NCBI GenBank assembly: GCA_959023295.1
Contig: CAUFBM010000005.1
Span: forward strand, 65,690 to 129,689
DNA length: 64,000 bases
Direction: 5' to 3'
Origin: an uncultured Collinsella sp.
Lineage (GTDB): Bacteria > Actinomycetota > Coriobacteriia > Coriobacteriales > Coriobacteriaceae
Position 1 is the stretch's first letter. Every line of letters begins with the position of its first letter. Shown one piece after another: positions 17,607 to 25,674 of this stretch. The translations under genes and the position numbers were made by a program. The notes beneath the pieces were generated by a model. It saw only the letters and a program-made list of their open reading frames with translations, was not told the origin of the DNA and did no database searches.

Positions 17607-18791
17607 GTGGGCAAGGCGAAGGCTAAGGCGAAGAAAAAGACGACGGGGGCGCGGGCTAAGCGCGATCGTCGTCGGAAGCTTGCGACCGAAGCCCCCGCAT
17701 CTGCCGAGGAGCTGCTGGCAAGCGTGCCAGGACTCGACGCGCTGCAGGATGTTCCGGCGTTCGACGACCTGCCGATCGATGAGGCTCAGCAGGCGGCATT
17801 TGACGACTTTTGTGCTCAGGCTGAGGAGCCCGAGCAGATGCAACTTGGTGCCGTGGTGCGCCTGGATCGCGGGTTTCCGCTGGTGGCGACTGCCGACGAC
17901 ACCTTTCGTGCCGAGCATGCCGTGGGGTTTGCCAAGTCGCGTGGCGAGGACGAGGTTCTGCTGCCTGCCGTGGGCGACCGCGTGGCGGTACGCCGTGCGC
18001 CCGGGCACGACATGGGCGTGATTGAGTGCGTGCTGCCGCGCCGCACGAGCTTTGAGCGTTGGCGCGGTCGCGCTCGCGGCGAGCGTCAGGTGCTTTGCTC
18101 CAACGTGGATAGCGTGCTGATCGTGCAGGCGCTCGGCGCCGGCGAGGTGCTGCTCGACCGCGTGGCGCGCTCGCTGGTGTTGGCGCTCGACTGCGACGCC
18201 GAGCCGGTGGTGGTACTTACCAAGGCCGACCGCTGCGACGCCGACGAGCTCGAGCGCGATCTGGATCGCGTGCACCGCCTGGTGGGTCCGGACGTGCGCG
18301 TAATCGTGACATCTTCTGCCAAGGGCCGTGGCCTGGACGAGGTGCGCGCCTGCGTTCCCGCCGGGAGCTGCGCCATGATCCTGGGCGAGTCGGGAGCCGG
18401 CAAATCGACGCTGCTCAACGCGCTGTTGGGCCACGATACGTTGGCGACCGGCGGCGTGCGTGAGCGCGATGACCAGGGTCGCCACACCACGGTCGCGCGC
18501 GTGATGGTGGCGCTGCCGGGCGAAGCCGGCGTTATTGCCGACGCGCCGGGCCTGCGCAGCTTGCCACTCGTGGGGCATGAGCGGGGCTTGGCACGTGCGT
18601 TTCCCGAGATCGTCGAGGCGTCGCGTGCGTGCCGATTTGGCGACTGCACGCATACCCACGAACCGGGCTGTGCCGTTCGCGAGGCCGAGGATGCCGGGCA
18701 GATCGACAGCCTGCGTTTGGAGACGTTCCAAAACCTGGCGTCATCCATGCGTGTGAGTGCTCAGATGCTCGATCCCGACGTCCATCTGTAA
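17607..18791 (+). CDS. rsgA: Ribosome small subunit-dependent GTPase A
   Basis: RsgA is a circularly permuted GTPase that assists late maturation of the 30S subunit. The motif order is permuted: G4-like LTKADRCD comes before the P-loop GESGAGKST (about 259-267) and then DAPGLRSL (G3). The C-terminal zinc domain is seen as CRFGDCTHTHEPGCAV. A lysine/arginine-rich N-terminus (about 1-30) is longer than usual and may contact RNA. GTG at 17607 is chosen because GGGAGG sits about 6 bp upstream; the longer open frame runs into the terminator. Length is 394 residues. Confidence 0.93.
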   Translation: MGKAKAKAKKKTTGARAKRDRRRKLATEAPASAEELLASVPGLDALQDVPAFDDLPIDEAQQAAFDDFCAQAEEPEQMQLGAVVRLDRGFPLVATADDTFRAEHAVGFAKSRGEDEVLLPAVGDRVAVRRAPGHDMGVIECVLPRRTSFERWRGRARGERQVLCSNVDSVLIVQALGAGEVLLDRVARSLVLALDCDAEPVVVLTKADRCDADELERDLDRVHRLVGPDVRVIVTSSAKGRGLDEVRACVPAGSCAMILGESGAGKSTLLNALLGHDTLATGGVRERDDQGRHTTVARVMVALPGEAGVIADAPGLRSLPLVGHERGLARAFPEIVEASRACRFGDCTHTHEPGCAVREAEDAGQIDSLRLETFQNLASSMRVSAQMLDPDVHL

Positions 18792-18810
18792 TTGAATGTA
18801 TCTATGACAG

Positions 18811-18843
18811 CCGTCTCCCAATGGTACGGGAGGCGGTTTTTTT
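18811..18843 (+). terminator. Terminator of rsgA
   Basis: CCGTCTCCC/GGGAGGCGG arms (18811-18819, 18828-18836; one mispair) are followed by seven T. Confidence 0.8.
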
Positions 18844-18869
18844 ATTGCCGATGCACCCCTAAACGTGCA

Positions 18870-19043
18870 TTTATCTGACGTGCTGACCAAAACCTTGCCG
18901 CGAGCTTGACGGGCCGGTCAGCTTTTGGTCGGCAATTGGTTTGACACTCAAAACCAAGATCGCGATCGCGTCGTTTTGCTGCTTGCCCGCTCGGACAATG
19001 ATGGTACGGGCATCCGCCCGGTGCTACCTTGAGAGGAGCGACC
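18870..19043 (+). promoter_or_regulatory. Structured leader of the Tad pilus operon
   Basis: The 200 bp before cpaB hold several complementary segments: GCTGACC (18882-18888) with GGTCAGC (18916-18922), GACCAAAA (18885-18892) with TTTTGGTC (18923-18930), and TTGCCG (18895-18900) with CGGCAA (18930-18935). A hairpin TTGGTTT/AAACCAA lies near 18936. Some of these exclude each other. The ribosome binding site GAGAGGAG is at 19031-19038. Confidence 0.4.
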
Positions 19044-19703
19044 GTGAACAAGAGCAAGCGCATTGCCATCAGTCTGATCGCGGGCGTGCTCGCCGCGCTG
19101 CTCTGCATGGTTTACGCGTCATCGATTCGCTCGCAGGCTGAACAAGCCCAGGCCGAGACGCTGGCCAAGTACGGCGGCGATCGCGTCGAGGTGTGCGTCG
19201 CGGCGCGCGATATCGATGCGGGTGAGACTCTCGACGAGACCAATGTCATAACTCAGGAATGGCTGGCGAGCCTGCTGCCGCGCGATGCGGTGACCGAGCT
19301 GCGCCAGGTGCGCGGCGACGTGACGACCTCGCGCATCCCTAAAAATGCCGTGATTTGCGATGTCTACACCAAGGCTGAAACCCACACGCTCGAGGTGCCC
19401 AAAGGCAAGGTCGCCGTTTCGGTGGCGGTCGATGCCGAGCATTCGGTTGGAGGCGCCACGGGCGTGGGCAGCTACGTGGACGTGTACGTGCAAAAGGACG
19501 GCGTGACCGATCGGCTGTGCGGCGCGCGCGTGATCGATACCAGCGAAGTGGCCGGTGCCACGCGCGAAGGCAAGATCGAATGGGTGACGCTGGCGGCCGA
19601 CCCCGAAGACGTTAAGGAATTGCTGGGGGCCTCGGGCAAGGGGACGGTCAGTTTGACGATTCCCGCCACGGTGCGCGGCAAAAAGAGCGGAGGCGACGAG
19701 TGA
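19044..19703 (+). CDS. cpaB: Flp pilus assembly protein CpaB/RcpC
   Basis: CpaB-type proteins belong to the Tad/Flp pilus machine and carry SAF and RcpC domains. This one has 219 residues. A transmembrane helix at about 7-25 is followed by an outside domain with VCVAARDIDAGETLDETNV (SAF, about 50-70) and a C-terminal RcpC-like beta domain. In Gram-negatives CpaB sits near the secretin; here there is none, so it may work at the cell wall. GTG at 19044 follows the ribosome binding site at normal spacing. It is the first gene of the operon and its stop overlaps the start of cpaE. Confidence 0.85.
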   Translation: MNKSKRIAISLIAGVLAALLCMVYASSIRSQAEQAQAETLAKYGGDRVEVCVAARDIDAGETLDETNVITQEWLASLLPRDAVTELRQVRGDVTTSRIPKNAVICDVYTKAETHTLEVPKGKVAVSVAVDAEHSVGGATGVGSYVDVYVQKDGVTDRLCGARVIDTSEVAGATREGKIEWVTLAADPEDVKELLGASGKGTVSLTIPATVRGKKSGGDE

Positions 19704-21346
19704 TGAAGGCGATCTGGCTTGCATGCTGCGCGTGCGGTGATTACGGATTGCTGCAGCGGGAAGTCGAGGGCCGCGATGCGGGCGCGCAGGTGCTTCGCGT
19801 GGGCGACCTGGATGGGCTGGTGTCCATGGCGCGGGCGTTTCCGTCGCGTCGCGGGGCAGCGATTATCGCGGCAGCCCTGTTCGATGCCGAAGACGTGCGA
19901 AAGACCGTTGCGCGTCTGACGGCCGAGGGCCGCGTGAGCCGCGTGGTCGTACTGATAGAGACGCTCGATCCTTCGAATATCGAGGGGCTGTTTCGCGCGG
20001 GGGCGACCGAGGTTATCGCTGCGCGCAGCATATGCGGCAACGGACGCGCGGGCGAGGGAACGGTTGATTACGACCGGTGTATGACGATTGAGCCCGATGC
20101 TTTTGTTGATAGGGAACCCGGGGCACCTCGCGCTACAAGAGGCCCGCGTGTTGATGATTGTGGAAAAGCGGAAGCCGAGCATGGTCGGTGTCCCCGGGAC
20201 CCCCTTGCATACGATGAAGTCGGAGAGCCGGTGCCGTATGGCGAGGAGCTTCTGGCTGTAGATATGGGATACGTGCATGGCGTGAGCCTGGTCGATGAGC
20301 TCGACGAGGTTGAGGGACTTGCCGGGAACGACAATGTTCGTGTCGATGCGGCCGTGAAGTCCCCAGACTCGGTCCCGCAGGCCGAGCAGCCTGCCGTGCC
20401 GGCTTGGGCGCAGCATATGAGCGCTGCAGGGGAGACGGGGACGTTGCCGCCCGTGTCGGCGCCGCCTGCTCCCGCGCCGCCGTCAGATGCCGTCGTCCCG
20501 TCGCATCGAGCCCCGGTTGTCTGCGTCGTCTCGGGTTCGGGCGGTTGCGGCAAGTCGACGATCGTCGCCACCATGGCGCATGCGGCGTCGCTGCTGAGCT
20601 TGCGTGCTGCCGTGCTCGACTTGGACCTGATGTTTGGAAACCTCTACGACCTGTTGGGTGCCGATGCCCCGCATGACATGGCGACGCTTATCGAGCCATC
20701 GGCTGCGGGTGCACTCGCCGAATCGGACATCGTGGCCGCCTCGATGCGCGTGGCCCCGGGCGTCACGCTTTGGGGCCCGGTTGCCGCGCCCGAACAGGCC
20801 GAGCTCATGGCGCGTCCGGTGGAGCTGCTGCTCGATGTCTTGCGCCGCGAATCCGACGTGGTGCTTGTCGACACCTCGGTCTTTTGGGGCGACGCCGTGG
20901 CGGCCGCGGTGGCGGCAAGCGACCGCTGCCTGGTCGTGGGCGATCCGTCGGTGTCGTCTGCGACGTCCGCGGCACGCGTTATCGAGCTGGCGAGCCGTGT
21001 GGGCGTGCCGCGTACGCGCATGAGCGCCGTATTCAACCGGTTTGGCGCGCGCGGCGCCGACGAGGATGTCGCCATGCGCTTTGAGATTACCTGCGCGTTG
21101 AGCTCCAAGATCCGCATCGCCGACGGCGGGCAGGACTTGGCGGCGCTCATGGCATTCGGCCGTGCTGACGAGGCAGTGGGCCAGACCAGCGCTTTTGCCA
21201 CCAGCGTGCGCGAAGCCACGCGCGAGATGCTCGTGGAGTTGGGCTGCGCCGTCGGTCCCTGGAACGACATGGTCACCGACCGCGCGACGCGCATCGAGCG
21301 TCCGCGCATCCGTCTTCCCTGGTCGCGTGAGGGTGATTCGCGATGA
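19700..21346 (+). CDS. cpaE: Tad pilus localisation ATPase CpaE/TadZ
   Basis: This 548-residue protein has three parts. The N-terminal degenerate receiver-like domain covers about 1-125. A long proline/acid-rich linker covers about 130-270, with codon use unlike the rest (AGG, ACA, AGA, GGA). The C-terminal part is a ParA/MinD-like ATPase with deviant Walker A SGSGGCGKST (about 276-286) and DLDLMFGNLYDLLG. TadZ/CpaE proteins position the pilus machine at the membrane. The start is GTG 19700 or ATG 19703, overlapping the cpaB stop; its TGA overlaps the ATG of cpaF. Confidence 0.85.
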   Translation: MMKAIWLACCACGDYGLLQREVEGRDAGAQVLRVGDLDGLVSMARAFPSRRGAAIIAAALFDAEDVRKTVARLTAEGRVSRVVVLIETLDPSNIEGLFRAGATEVIAARSICGNGRAGEGTVDYDRCMTIEPDAFVDREPGAPRATRGPRVDDCGKAEAEHGRCPRDPLAYDEVGEPVPYGEELLAVDMGYVHGVSLVDELDEVEGLAGNDNVRVDAAVKSPDSVPQAEQPAVPAWAQHMSAAGETGTLPPVSAPPAPAPPSDAVVPSHRAPVVCVVSGSGGCGKSTIVATMAHAASLLSLRAAVLDLDLMFGNLYDLLGADAPHDMATLIEPSAAGALAESDIVAASMRVAPGVTLWGPVAAPEQAELMARPVELLLDVLRRESDVVLVDTSVFWGDAVAAAVAASDRCLVVGDPSVSSATSAARVIELASRVGVPRTRMSAVFNRFGARGADEDVAMRFEITCALSSKIRIADGGQDLAALMAFGRADEAVGQTSAFATSVREATREMLVELGCAVGPWNDMVTDRATRIERPRIRLPWSREGDSR

Positions 21347-22671
21347 GTTTGCAAACAAGGATTAAGGTGGCCGGCGCGGTCGCGGCGGCAGCGCCTGTTG
21401 ACGCGGGGCGCCACCGTGCCGTCAAGCGCCGCACCAAACGCGCCGTGATGGACCGCATGGGCTATGACGAGGTGGCGCGTATCAGCGCATATATCGATCC
21501 GGCGCGCGCCCGCTCGGAATTGCGTCCTGCGGTGGAGGCAGCACTCAACGTGGAGGAGCCGGGCGACCTGGCGACGCCCGAGCGCGAGACCATCATCGAC
21601 GAGATCTTGGATGACGTTGTGGGCCTGGGCCCACTGCAGCCGCTCATCGAGGACGACACCGTCACCGAGATCATGGTCAACGGCTGCCGGTCGGCTTTCT
21701 TTGAACGAGGCGGTGTCTTATATCCCATCGAGCATGCGTTTGAGGATGACGAGCAGATCCGCGTGCTCATCGACCGCATCATCTCGCCGCTGGGCAGGCG
21801 CATCGACGAGCGCAGTCCCATCGTCAACGCACGCCTCAAGACGGGCTATCGCGTCAATGCGGTGATCCCGCCTGTGGCGATCGATGGACCGATCCTCACC
21901 ATCCGCAAGTTCTCAGATCGCATCTGTTCATTGGACGAGCTTGTGGGCCTGGGGTCGCTACCGCTTTGGTATGCGCAGCTGCTGTCGTGTGCGGTGTCGC
22001 TGCGTCAAGATCTGGCGGTTGCAGGTGGCACGGGATCGGGCAAGACCACGCTGCTCAACGCGCTGTCGTGCGAGATATCCACCGGCGAGCGCATCGTGAC
22101 GATCGAGGACTCCGCCGAGCTCAAGTTTGCACATCACCCGCATGTGGTTCGCCTGGAGGCACGCGAGGCTTCAATTGAGGGCGAGGGCGCGGTGACAATC
22201 CGCGACCTGGTGACCAACGCTCTGCGTATGCGTCCCGACCGTATTGTGGTGGGCGAGGTGCGCGGTGCGGAATGTTGCGACATGCTACAGGCCATGAACA
22301 CCGGGCACGATGGGTCGCTCACCACGCTTCATGCGGGTACCGAGCAGGAGACCGTGGTGCGTTTGACGCTGCTTGCGCGCTATGGCATCGACCTGCCGAG
22401 CGAGCTTATCGAGGAGCAGATTGCCATGGCGCTCGACGGCATCGTGATGTCCGAGCGCCATGCGGACGGCAGACGTTTCGTGTCCTCCTATTCGGGGGTG
22501 CGACGCGGCGCGTCGGGCGGCGTGGAGCTTGAGCGCTACGTGACGTTCGATGCCGCCACGCGTGCCTGGACGCTCGATCGCGAGCCTCCGTTTATCGCAG
22601 AGGGCCTGCGCTCGGGAACGCTCACGCAAGAGGAGGTGGACGAGTGGAGATCGTTGTGCCCCTCGTCGTAG
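21343..22671 (+). CDS. cpaF: Tad pilus assembly ATPase CpaF/TadA
   Basis: This is the hexameric secretion ATPase that powers pilus assembly. In 442 residues it shows the N-terminal domain with ILDDVVGLGPLQPLIED, Walker A GGTGSGKTTLL (about 228-238), and the Asp box ERIVTIEDSAELKF. The Walker B and His box segments lie around RIVVGEVRGAE and NTGHDGSLTTLHA. All motifs expected for activity are present. The start overlaps cpaE (ATGA) and the end overlaps tadB by 28 bp. Confidence 0.95.
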   Translation: MSLQTRIKVAGAVAAAAPVDAGRHRAVKRRTKRAVMDRMGYDEVARISAYIDPARARSELRPAVEAALNVEEPGDLATPERETIIDEILDDVVGLGPLQPLIEDDTVTEIMVNGCRSAFFERGGVLYPIEHAFEDDEQIRVLIDRIISPLGRRIDERSPIVNARLKTGYRVNAVIPPVAIDGPILTIRKFSDRICSLDELVGLGSLPLWYAQLLSCAVSLRQDLAVAGGTGSGKTTLLNALSCEISTGERIVTIEDSAELKFAHHPHVVRLEAREASIEGEGAVTIRDLVTNALRMRPDRIVVGEVRGAECCDMLQAMNTGHDGSLTTLHAGTEQETVVRLTLLARYGIDLPSELIEEQIAMALDGIVMSERHADGRRFVSSYSGVRRGASGGVELERYVTFDAATRAWTLDREPPFIAEGLRSGTLTQEEVDEWRSLCPSS

Positions 22672-23570
22672 GGGGATTGACAGGGCTTTCTGCCGCGGTG
22701 GCGTGCGGGGCGGAGCCTCGTGCGCCGCGCGTGCCGCCGGCGGAGCTGGTCAGCCATACGCTTGAGTCGGTTGCCGAGAAGCTGCCGCGCGAGCTGGTAG
22801 ATAGCGACCTGCTAAAAAAGATCGCCCGCTCCTGGGCGGCGCTGGTTCCAGCACATCGCCTTGGCCTTGTCATCGAGGACGCCGAGGCGCGCCTGGCATG
22901 CTTGCTGCTGTCGAGTGGCGTCTGCGGCATTGCCCTGACTGTCGTATCGCTGTCGCCTATCGGCTTTGTCCCGGGACTGCTCGCGCCGTTTGGCGTAGGC
23001 GCCGCTCGTGACACTTTCAACCGTCGCCGCGAGCAACACGATGTGGAAGAAGCCATGCCCGAGGCCTTTACGGCGCTCTCCATGTCGCTCGCCTCGGGCC
23101 ATTCGCTGGCTCAGGGCATGAGGTTTGTGGGAGCTCACGCGCAAGAGCCGGTGCATACCGAGTTTTTGCGCGTGGCGGCGGCGATCGACTGCGGCGTCTC
23201 GGCGACTGATGCGCTGGATGACCTACTCGCTCGCATCGATGCCCCCGGCCTTTCGTTTGTCACTTTGGCGCTCAAGGTGTCGCAGCGAACCGGTGCCCCG
23301 CTTGCCGACCTGTTATCCGAGGCGTCGAGCATGGTGGGGGAGCGCATTGAGCTCAAGCGCCGCTTGGACGTCAAGACATCGCAGGCTCGTATGTCGGCAC
23401 ACATGGTCTCGGCGATGCCGGCGGGTATGTGCGCGGTGCTGGCGCTGCTTTCGGCCGACTTTCGCCGCGGCCTTGCAACGCCGGCGGGTGCCGGTGCCGT
23501 GGTGCTGGGCCTTGCCCTCAACGCCGTCGCCCTGGTGGTCATCCGACGCATTATGCGGGTGGAGCTATGA
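22644..23570 (+). CDS. tadB: Tad pilus membrane platform protein TadB
   Basis: This is an inner platform protein of the type II secretion F family, with 308 residues. Hydrophobic segments at about 1-20, 85-120, 245-270 and 280-305 flank a cytoplasmic helical bundle. EEAMPEAFTALSMSLASGHS (about 133-152) is the typical GSPF-domain pattern. The GTG start lies inside the end of cpaF, and the stop overlaps the tadC ATG. Confidence 0.87.
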   Translation: MEIVVPLVVGGLTGLSAAVACGAEPRAPRVPPAELVSHTLESVAEKLPRELVDSDLLKKIARSWAALVPAHRLGLVIEDAEARLACLLLSSGVCGIALTVVSLSPIGFVPGLLAPFGVGAARDTFNRRREQHDVEEAMPEAFTALSMSLASGHSLAQGMRFVGAHAQEPVHTEFLRVAAAIDCGVSATDALDDLLARIDAPGLSFVTLALKVSQRTGAPLADLLSEASSMVGERIELKRRLDVKTSQARMSAHMVSAMPAGMCAVLALLSADFRRGLATPAGAGAVVLGLALNAVALVVIRRIMRVEL

Positions 23571-24208
23571 GCGCCCTGGTCGGGGTCGCGGCGTGCCTGT
23601 GCGCGTTCAGCGTGTTTATCGTGACGGGGCTCAATCGTGCGGACGCACACGAGATCGCCCAGGCCTGCAAACACGAGGCGCTGCTGGTTGTTGCGGCCGC
23701 CCAATCGGTGACCGATGCCCTGGCAGCACGGTTGAAAGGCATGCTCGGCACGGGTGGTACGGCGCAGGTGTCGCTCGGCGAGGTGTCCGAGATGATCGAC
23801 GTGGTGCGTCTGGGACTTTCGGCTGGCCTTTCGTTCGATGCGGCACTTGAGGTTTTTTGCGCCAATCGCCGATCGACGTTGGCGCTCCGCCTTGAGCGAG
23901 CCTGCATGGCGTGGCAGGTGGGCGTGGGGACGCGCGAGGACGAGCTCCTGGCGGCCGCGCGCGACCTGGATGTGCGGGCGCTCGAGACCTTTGCCATCAC
24001 AGCGGGGCAGGCGCTTGCCCTCGGTGCCCCGCTTGCCGAGACGCTTGCGGCTCAAAGTCGTGAGATTCGCGCGGCCCATCGCGCTGCAGTCGAGCGCGAG
24101 ATCGAGCGCGCGCCGGTCAAGCTGCTGATTCCCACCGGCACGCTCATCTTGCCGGCGTTGCTTCTGTCCATATTGGGCCCGCTGCTGGGAGCAGGCGGGA
24201 TGATGTAG
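23567..24208 (+). CDS. tadC: Tad pilus membrane platform protein TadC
   Basis: This is the second F-family platform protein and probably pairs with TadB. It has 213 residues with a hydrophobic N-terminus, a cytoplasmic segment beginning LGEVSEMIDVVRLGLSAGLS, and a C-terminal helix pair (about 185-210). ATG 23567 overlaps the tadB stop as ATGA, which decides it over a longer upstream frame. It is shorter than proteobacterial TadC (about 300 residues), as is usual in actinobacteria. Confidence 0.85.
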   Translation: MSALVGVAACLCAFSVFIVTGLNRADAHEIAQACKHEALLVVAAAQSVTDALAARLKGMLGTGGTAQVSLGEVSEMIDVVRLGLSAGLSFDAALEVFCANRRSTLALRLERACMAWQVGVGTREDELLAAARDLDVRALETFAITAGQALALGAPLAETLAAQSREIRAAHRAAVEREIERAPVKLLIPTGTLILPALLLSILGPLLGAGGMM

Positions 24209-24218
24209 GGAGGAATAC

Positions 24219-24452
24219 ATGAATACGATGACTGACGTTGCTGGCAAGGTCTGGAGCTGGGCGTTTTGCCAGCCAATTCACGCTCGCCAGCGTACCGAGG
24301 AACTGCTGCGGGAGGAGAGTGCGCAGGGCACCACCGAGTACGCCATCCTGGTCGGTGTGCTCGTGGTGATCGCCATCATTGCCATCGTCGCATTTAAGGG
24401 CAAGGTCCAAGATCTATGGAGCGCTATCAGCGAGGGCATCAACAGCCTGTAG
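24219..24452 (+). CDS. Flp-type major pilin candidate
   Basis: This 77-residue type IVb pilin precursor has a 35-residue leader, then QGTTEYAILVGVLVVIAIIA, a hydrophobic stem and a short polar tail. With Glu at mature position +5 and Tyr at +6, cleavage by a prepilin peptidase would fall after SA, before QGTTEY. This is the best candidate for the pilus subunit. No prepilin peptidase gene is in the operon, so that function must be elsewhere. Confidence 0.85.
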   Translation: MNTMTDVAGKVWSWAFCQPIHARQRTEELLREESAQGTTEYAILVGVLVVIAIIAIVAFKGKVQDLWSAISEGINSL

Positions 24453-24979
24453 GGGGCGCCCGTCCCGTCGGCGCGTTGCTGGTGCTCGCCTGTGCGGTCG
24501 TGGCGGTGGCAGTGGCGGTTTGGGGACTTAACGCGGCACGGCAACAACGTTTGGAGGTTGCCGCGGATGTGGGTTCGGGTTCGGCTGCGACGTCTCAAAA
24601 AGACGACGCGCGAGACGTGGACGATGCGAATGCCGCCGTCACGGCGCAAACGTTCTTGCAGACACTCGACAAGCGAGCGGGCGCTGCAACGGGTTCATCT
24701 GCAAACAATGCCGTTGCTGTTCGTCTCGCATGGTCCGAGTGCCGACCGATGACCGAAGCGGCGGCGGATATGCTGCGTGCCTATCGCGAGGTGCCCACGG
24801 CGCAACTTGCTCTGAGCGGCTATCTCGACATCAAGGGCAACGTGTGGGGCGCCATCGTGCGTGACGGACGCGGCTGGGTCGATATGGTGACGGTTGCCGC
24901 GGATGCTGGTGATACTTCGTGTCGCCTGCGCGTGGTCCGCCTGAGCCCGCAGGCATCGAACTCAAAGGAGGGGTCGTGA
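24416..24979 (+). CDS. Single-pass membrane protein of the Tad operon, unknown
   Basis: This 187-residue protein has one transmembrane helix (about 18-38, GALLVLACAVVAVAVAVWG). An Ala/Asp-rich spacer and a C-terminal globular part of about 90 residues follow. I recognise no domain. It overlaps the pilin gene by 37 bp in another frame, so the true start could be a later GTG/TTG. Position in the operon suggests an accessory role in pilus assembly, which is inference. Confidence 0.6.
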   Translation: MERYQRGHQQPVGGARPVGALLVLACAVVAVAVAVWGLNAARQQRLEVAADVGSGSAATSQKDDARDVDDANAAVTAQTFLQTLDKRAGAATGSSANNAVAVRLAWSECRPMTEAAADMLRAYREVPTAQLALSGYLDIKGNVWGAIVRDGRGWVDMVTVAADAGDTSCRLRVVRLSPQASNSKEGS

Positions 24980-24980
24980 A

Positions 24981-25199
24981 ATGCATGATGTCCTGCGCGA
25001 GGAATCTGCCCAGGCGACGTTCGAATACGCCATCGTCACGGTGGCGCTGCTTTGCATCGTGCTGGCGATCGCGGGGCTTTGGCGTGCCGGTGCCGACGGG
25101 CGCTTGGCGGCGCTGGTCGAGCGGGCGGCGTCTCACGGCGTCACTTCGACATCGGTTGTCGACGCTGCTGCGGGTGCTAAGGACATCGCGCTGTATTGA
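24981..25199 (+). CDS. Second small pilin-like protein
   Basis: This 72-residue protein has the same processing pattern as the first pilin: EESAQATFEYAIVTVALLC with Glu at +5 after a presumed cleavage at A|Q. The hydrophobic stem is followed by a slightly longer Ala-rich tail. It may be a minor pilin. AAAGGAGGGG lies just upstream. Confidence 0.75.
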   Translation: MHDVLREESAQATFEYAIVTVALLCIVLAIAGLWRAGADGRLAALVERAASHGVTSTSVVDAAAGAKDIALY

Positions 25200-25203
25200 T
25201 GTC

Positions 25204-25674
25204 GTGCGCGAGGACCGGGCGCAGTCTACGGTCGAGGCGGCATTCCTGCTGCCGACGTTTCTGACGCTCGTCCTGTTGGCGCTGCAGCCGGTGTGCCTGC
25301 TCTATACACGCGCGGTCATGGAGTCTGCCGCCGCCGAGACCGCGCGGCTCATGACCACGACGACGGTGGGGGATGACGAGGACCTTAAGGAGTTCGCCCG
25401 CCGCCGTCTTGCCGCGGTTCCCGACGTTTCGATTTTTCATGCCGGCGGGCCCCTGTCGTGGGATATCGAGCTTGGTCGGGCCGATGCGGGCGGCGTCTCG
25501 TCCGTTTCCGTTACCGGCGAGGTTAAACCGCTGCCTGTGATTGGCGCGTTTGCGCAGGCTATGGGTAGCGCAGGCCAAAACGGCTATGTCGAGCTTAAGG
25601 TCGACGTCTCGTATCGATCGCGTCCCGAGTGGCTGGAGGGAGATTATGATTCATGGATTGCTGCATGGGATTAA
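25204..25674 (+). CDS. TadE-like pseudopilin
   Basis: This TadE-family protein has 156 residues and a short positive leader, then AQSTVEAAFLLPTFLTLVLL. The E+5 pattern matches the pilins. An outside beta-rich domain follows. GTG at 25204 is the likely start, right after the previous stop at 25197-25199; longer upstream frames run through the preceding gene and are not credible. Confidence 0.75.
   Translation: MREDRAQSTVEAAFLLPTFLTLVLLALQPVCLLYTRAVMESAAAETARLMTTTTVGDDEDLKEFARRRLAAVPDVSIFHAGGPLSWDIELGRADAGGVSSVSVTGEVKPLPVIGAFAQAMGSAGQNGYVELKVDVSYRSRPEWLEGDYDSWIAAWD

Noticed and set aside
19472..20416. 314-codon frame opposite cpaE
   Set aside because: It has no ribosome binding site and no domain. 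It is open mainly because of the odd linker of cpaE, which is reported separately.
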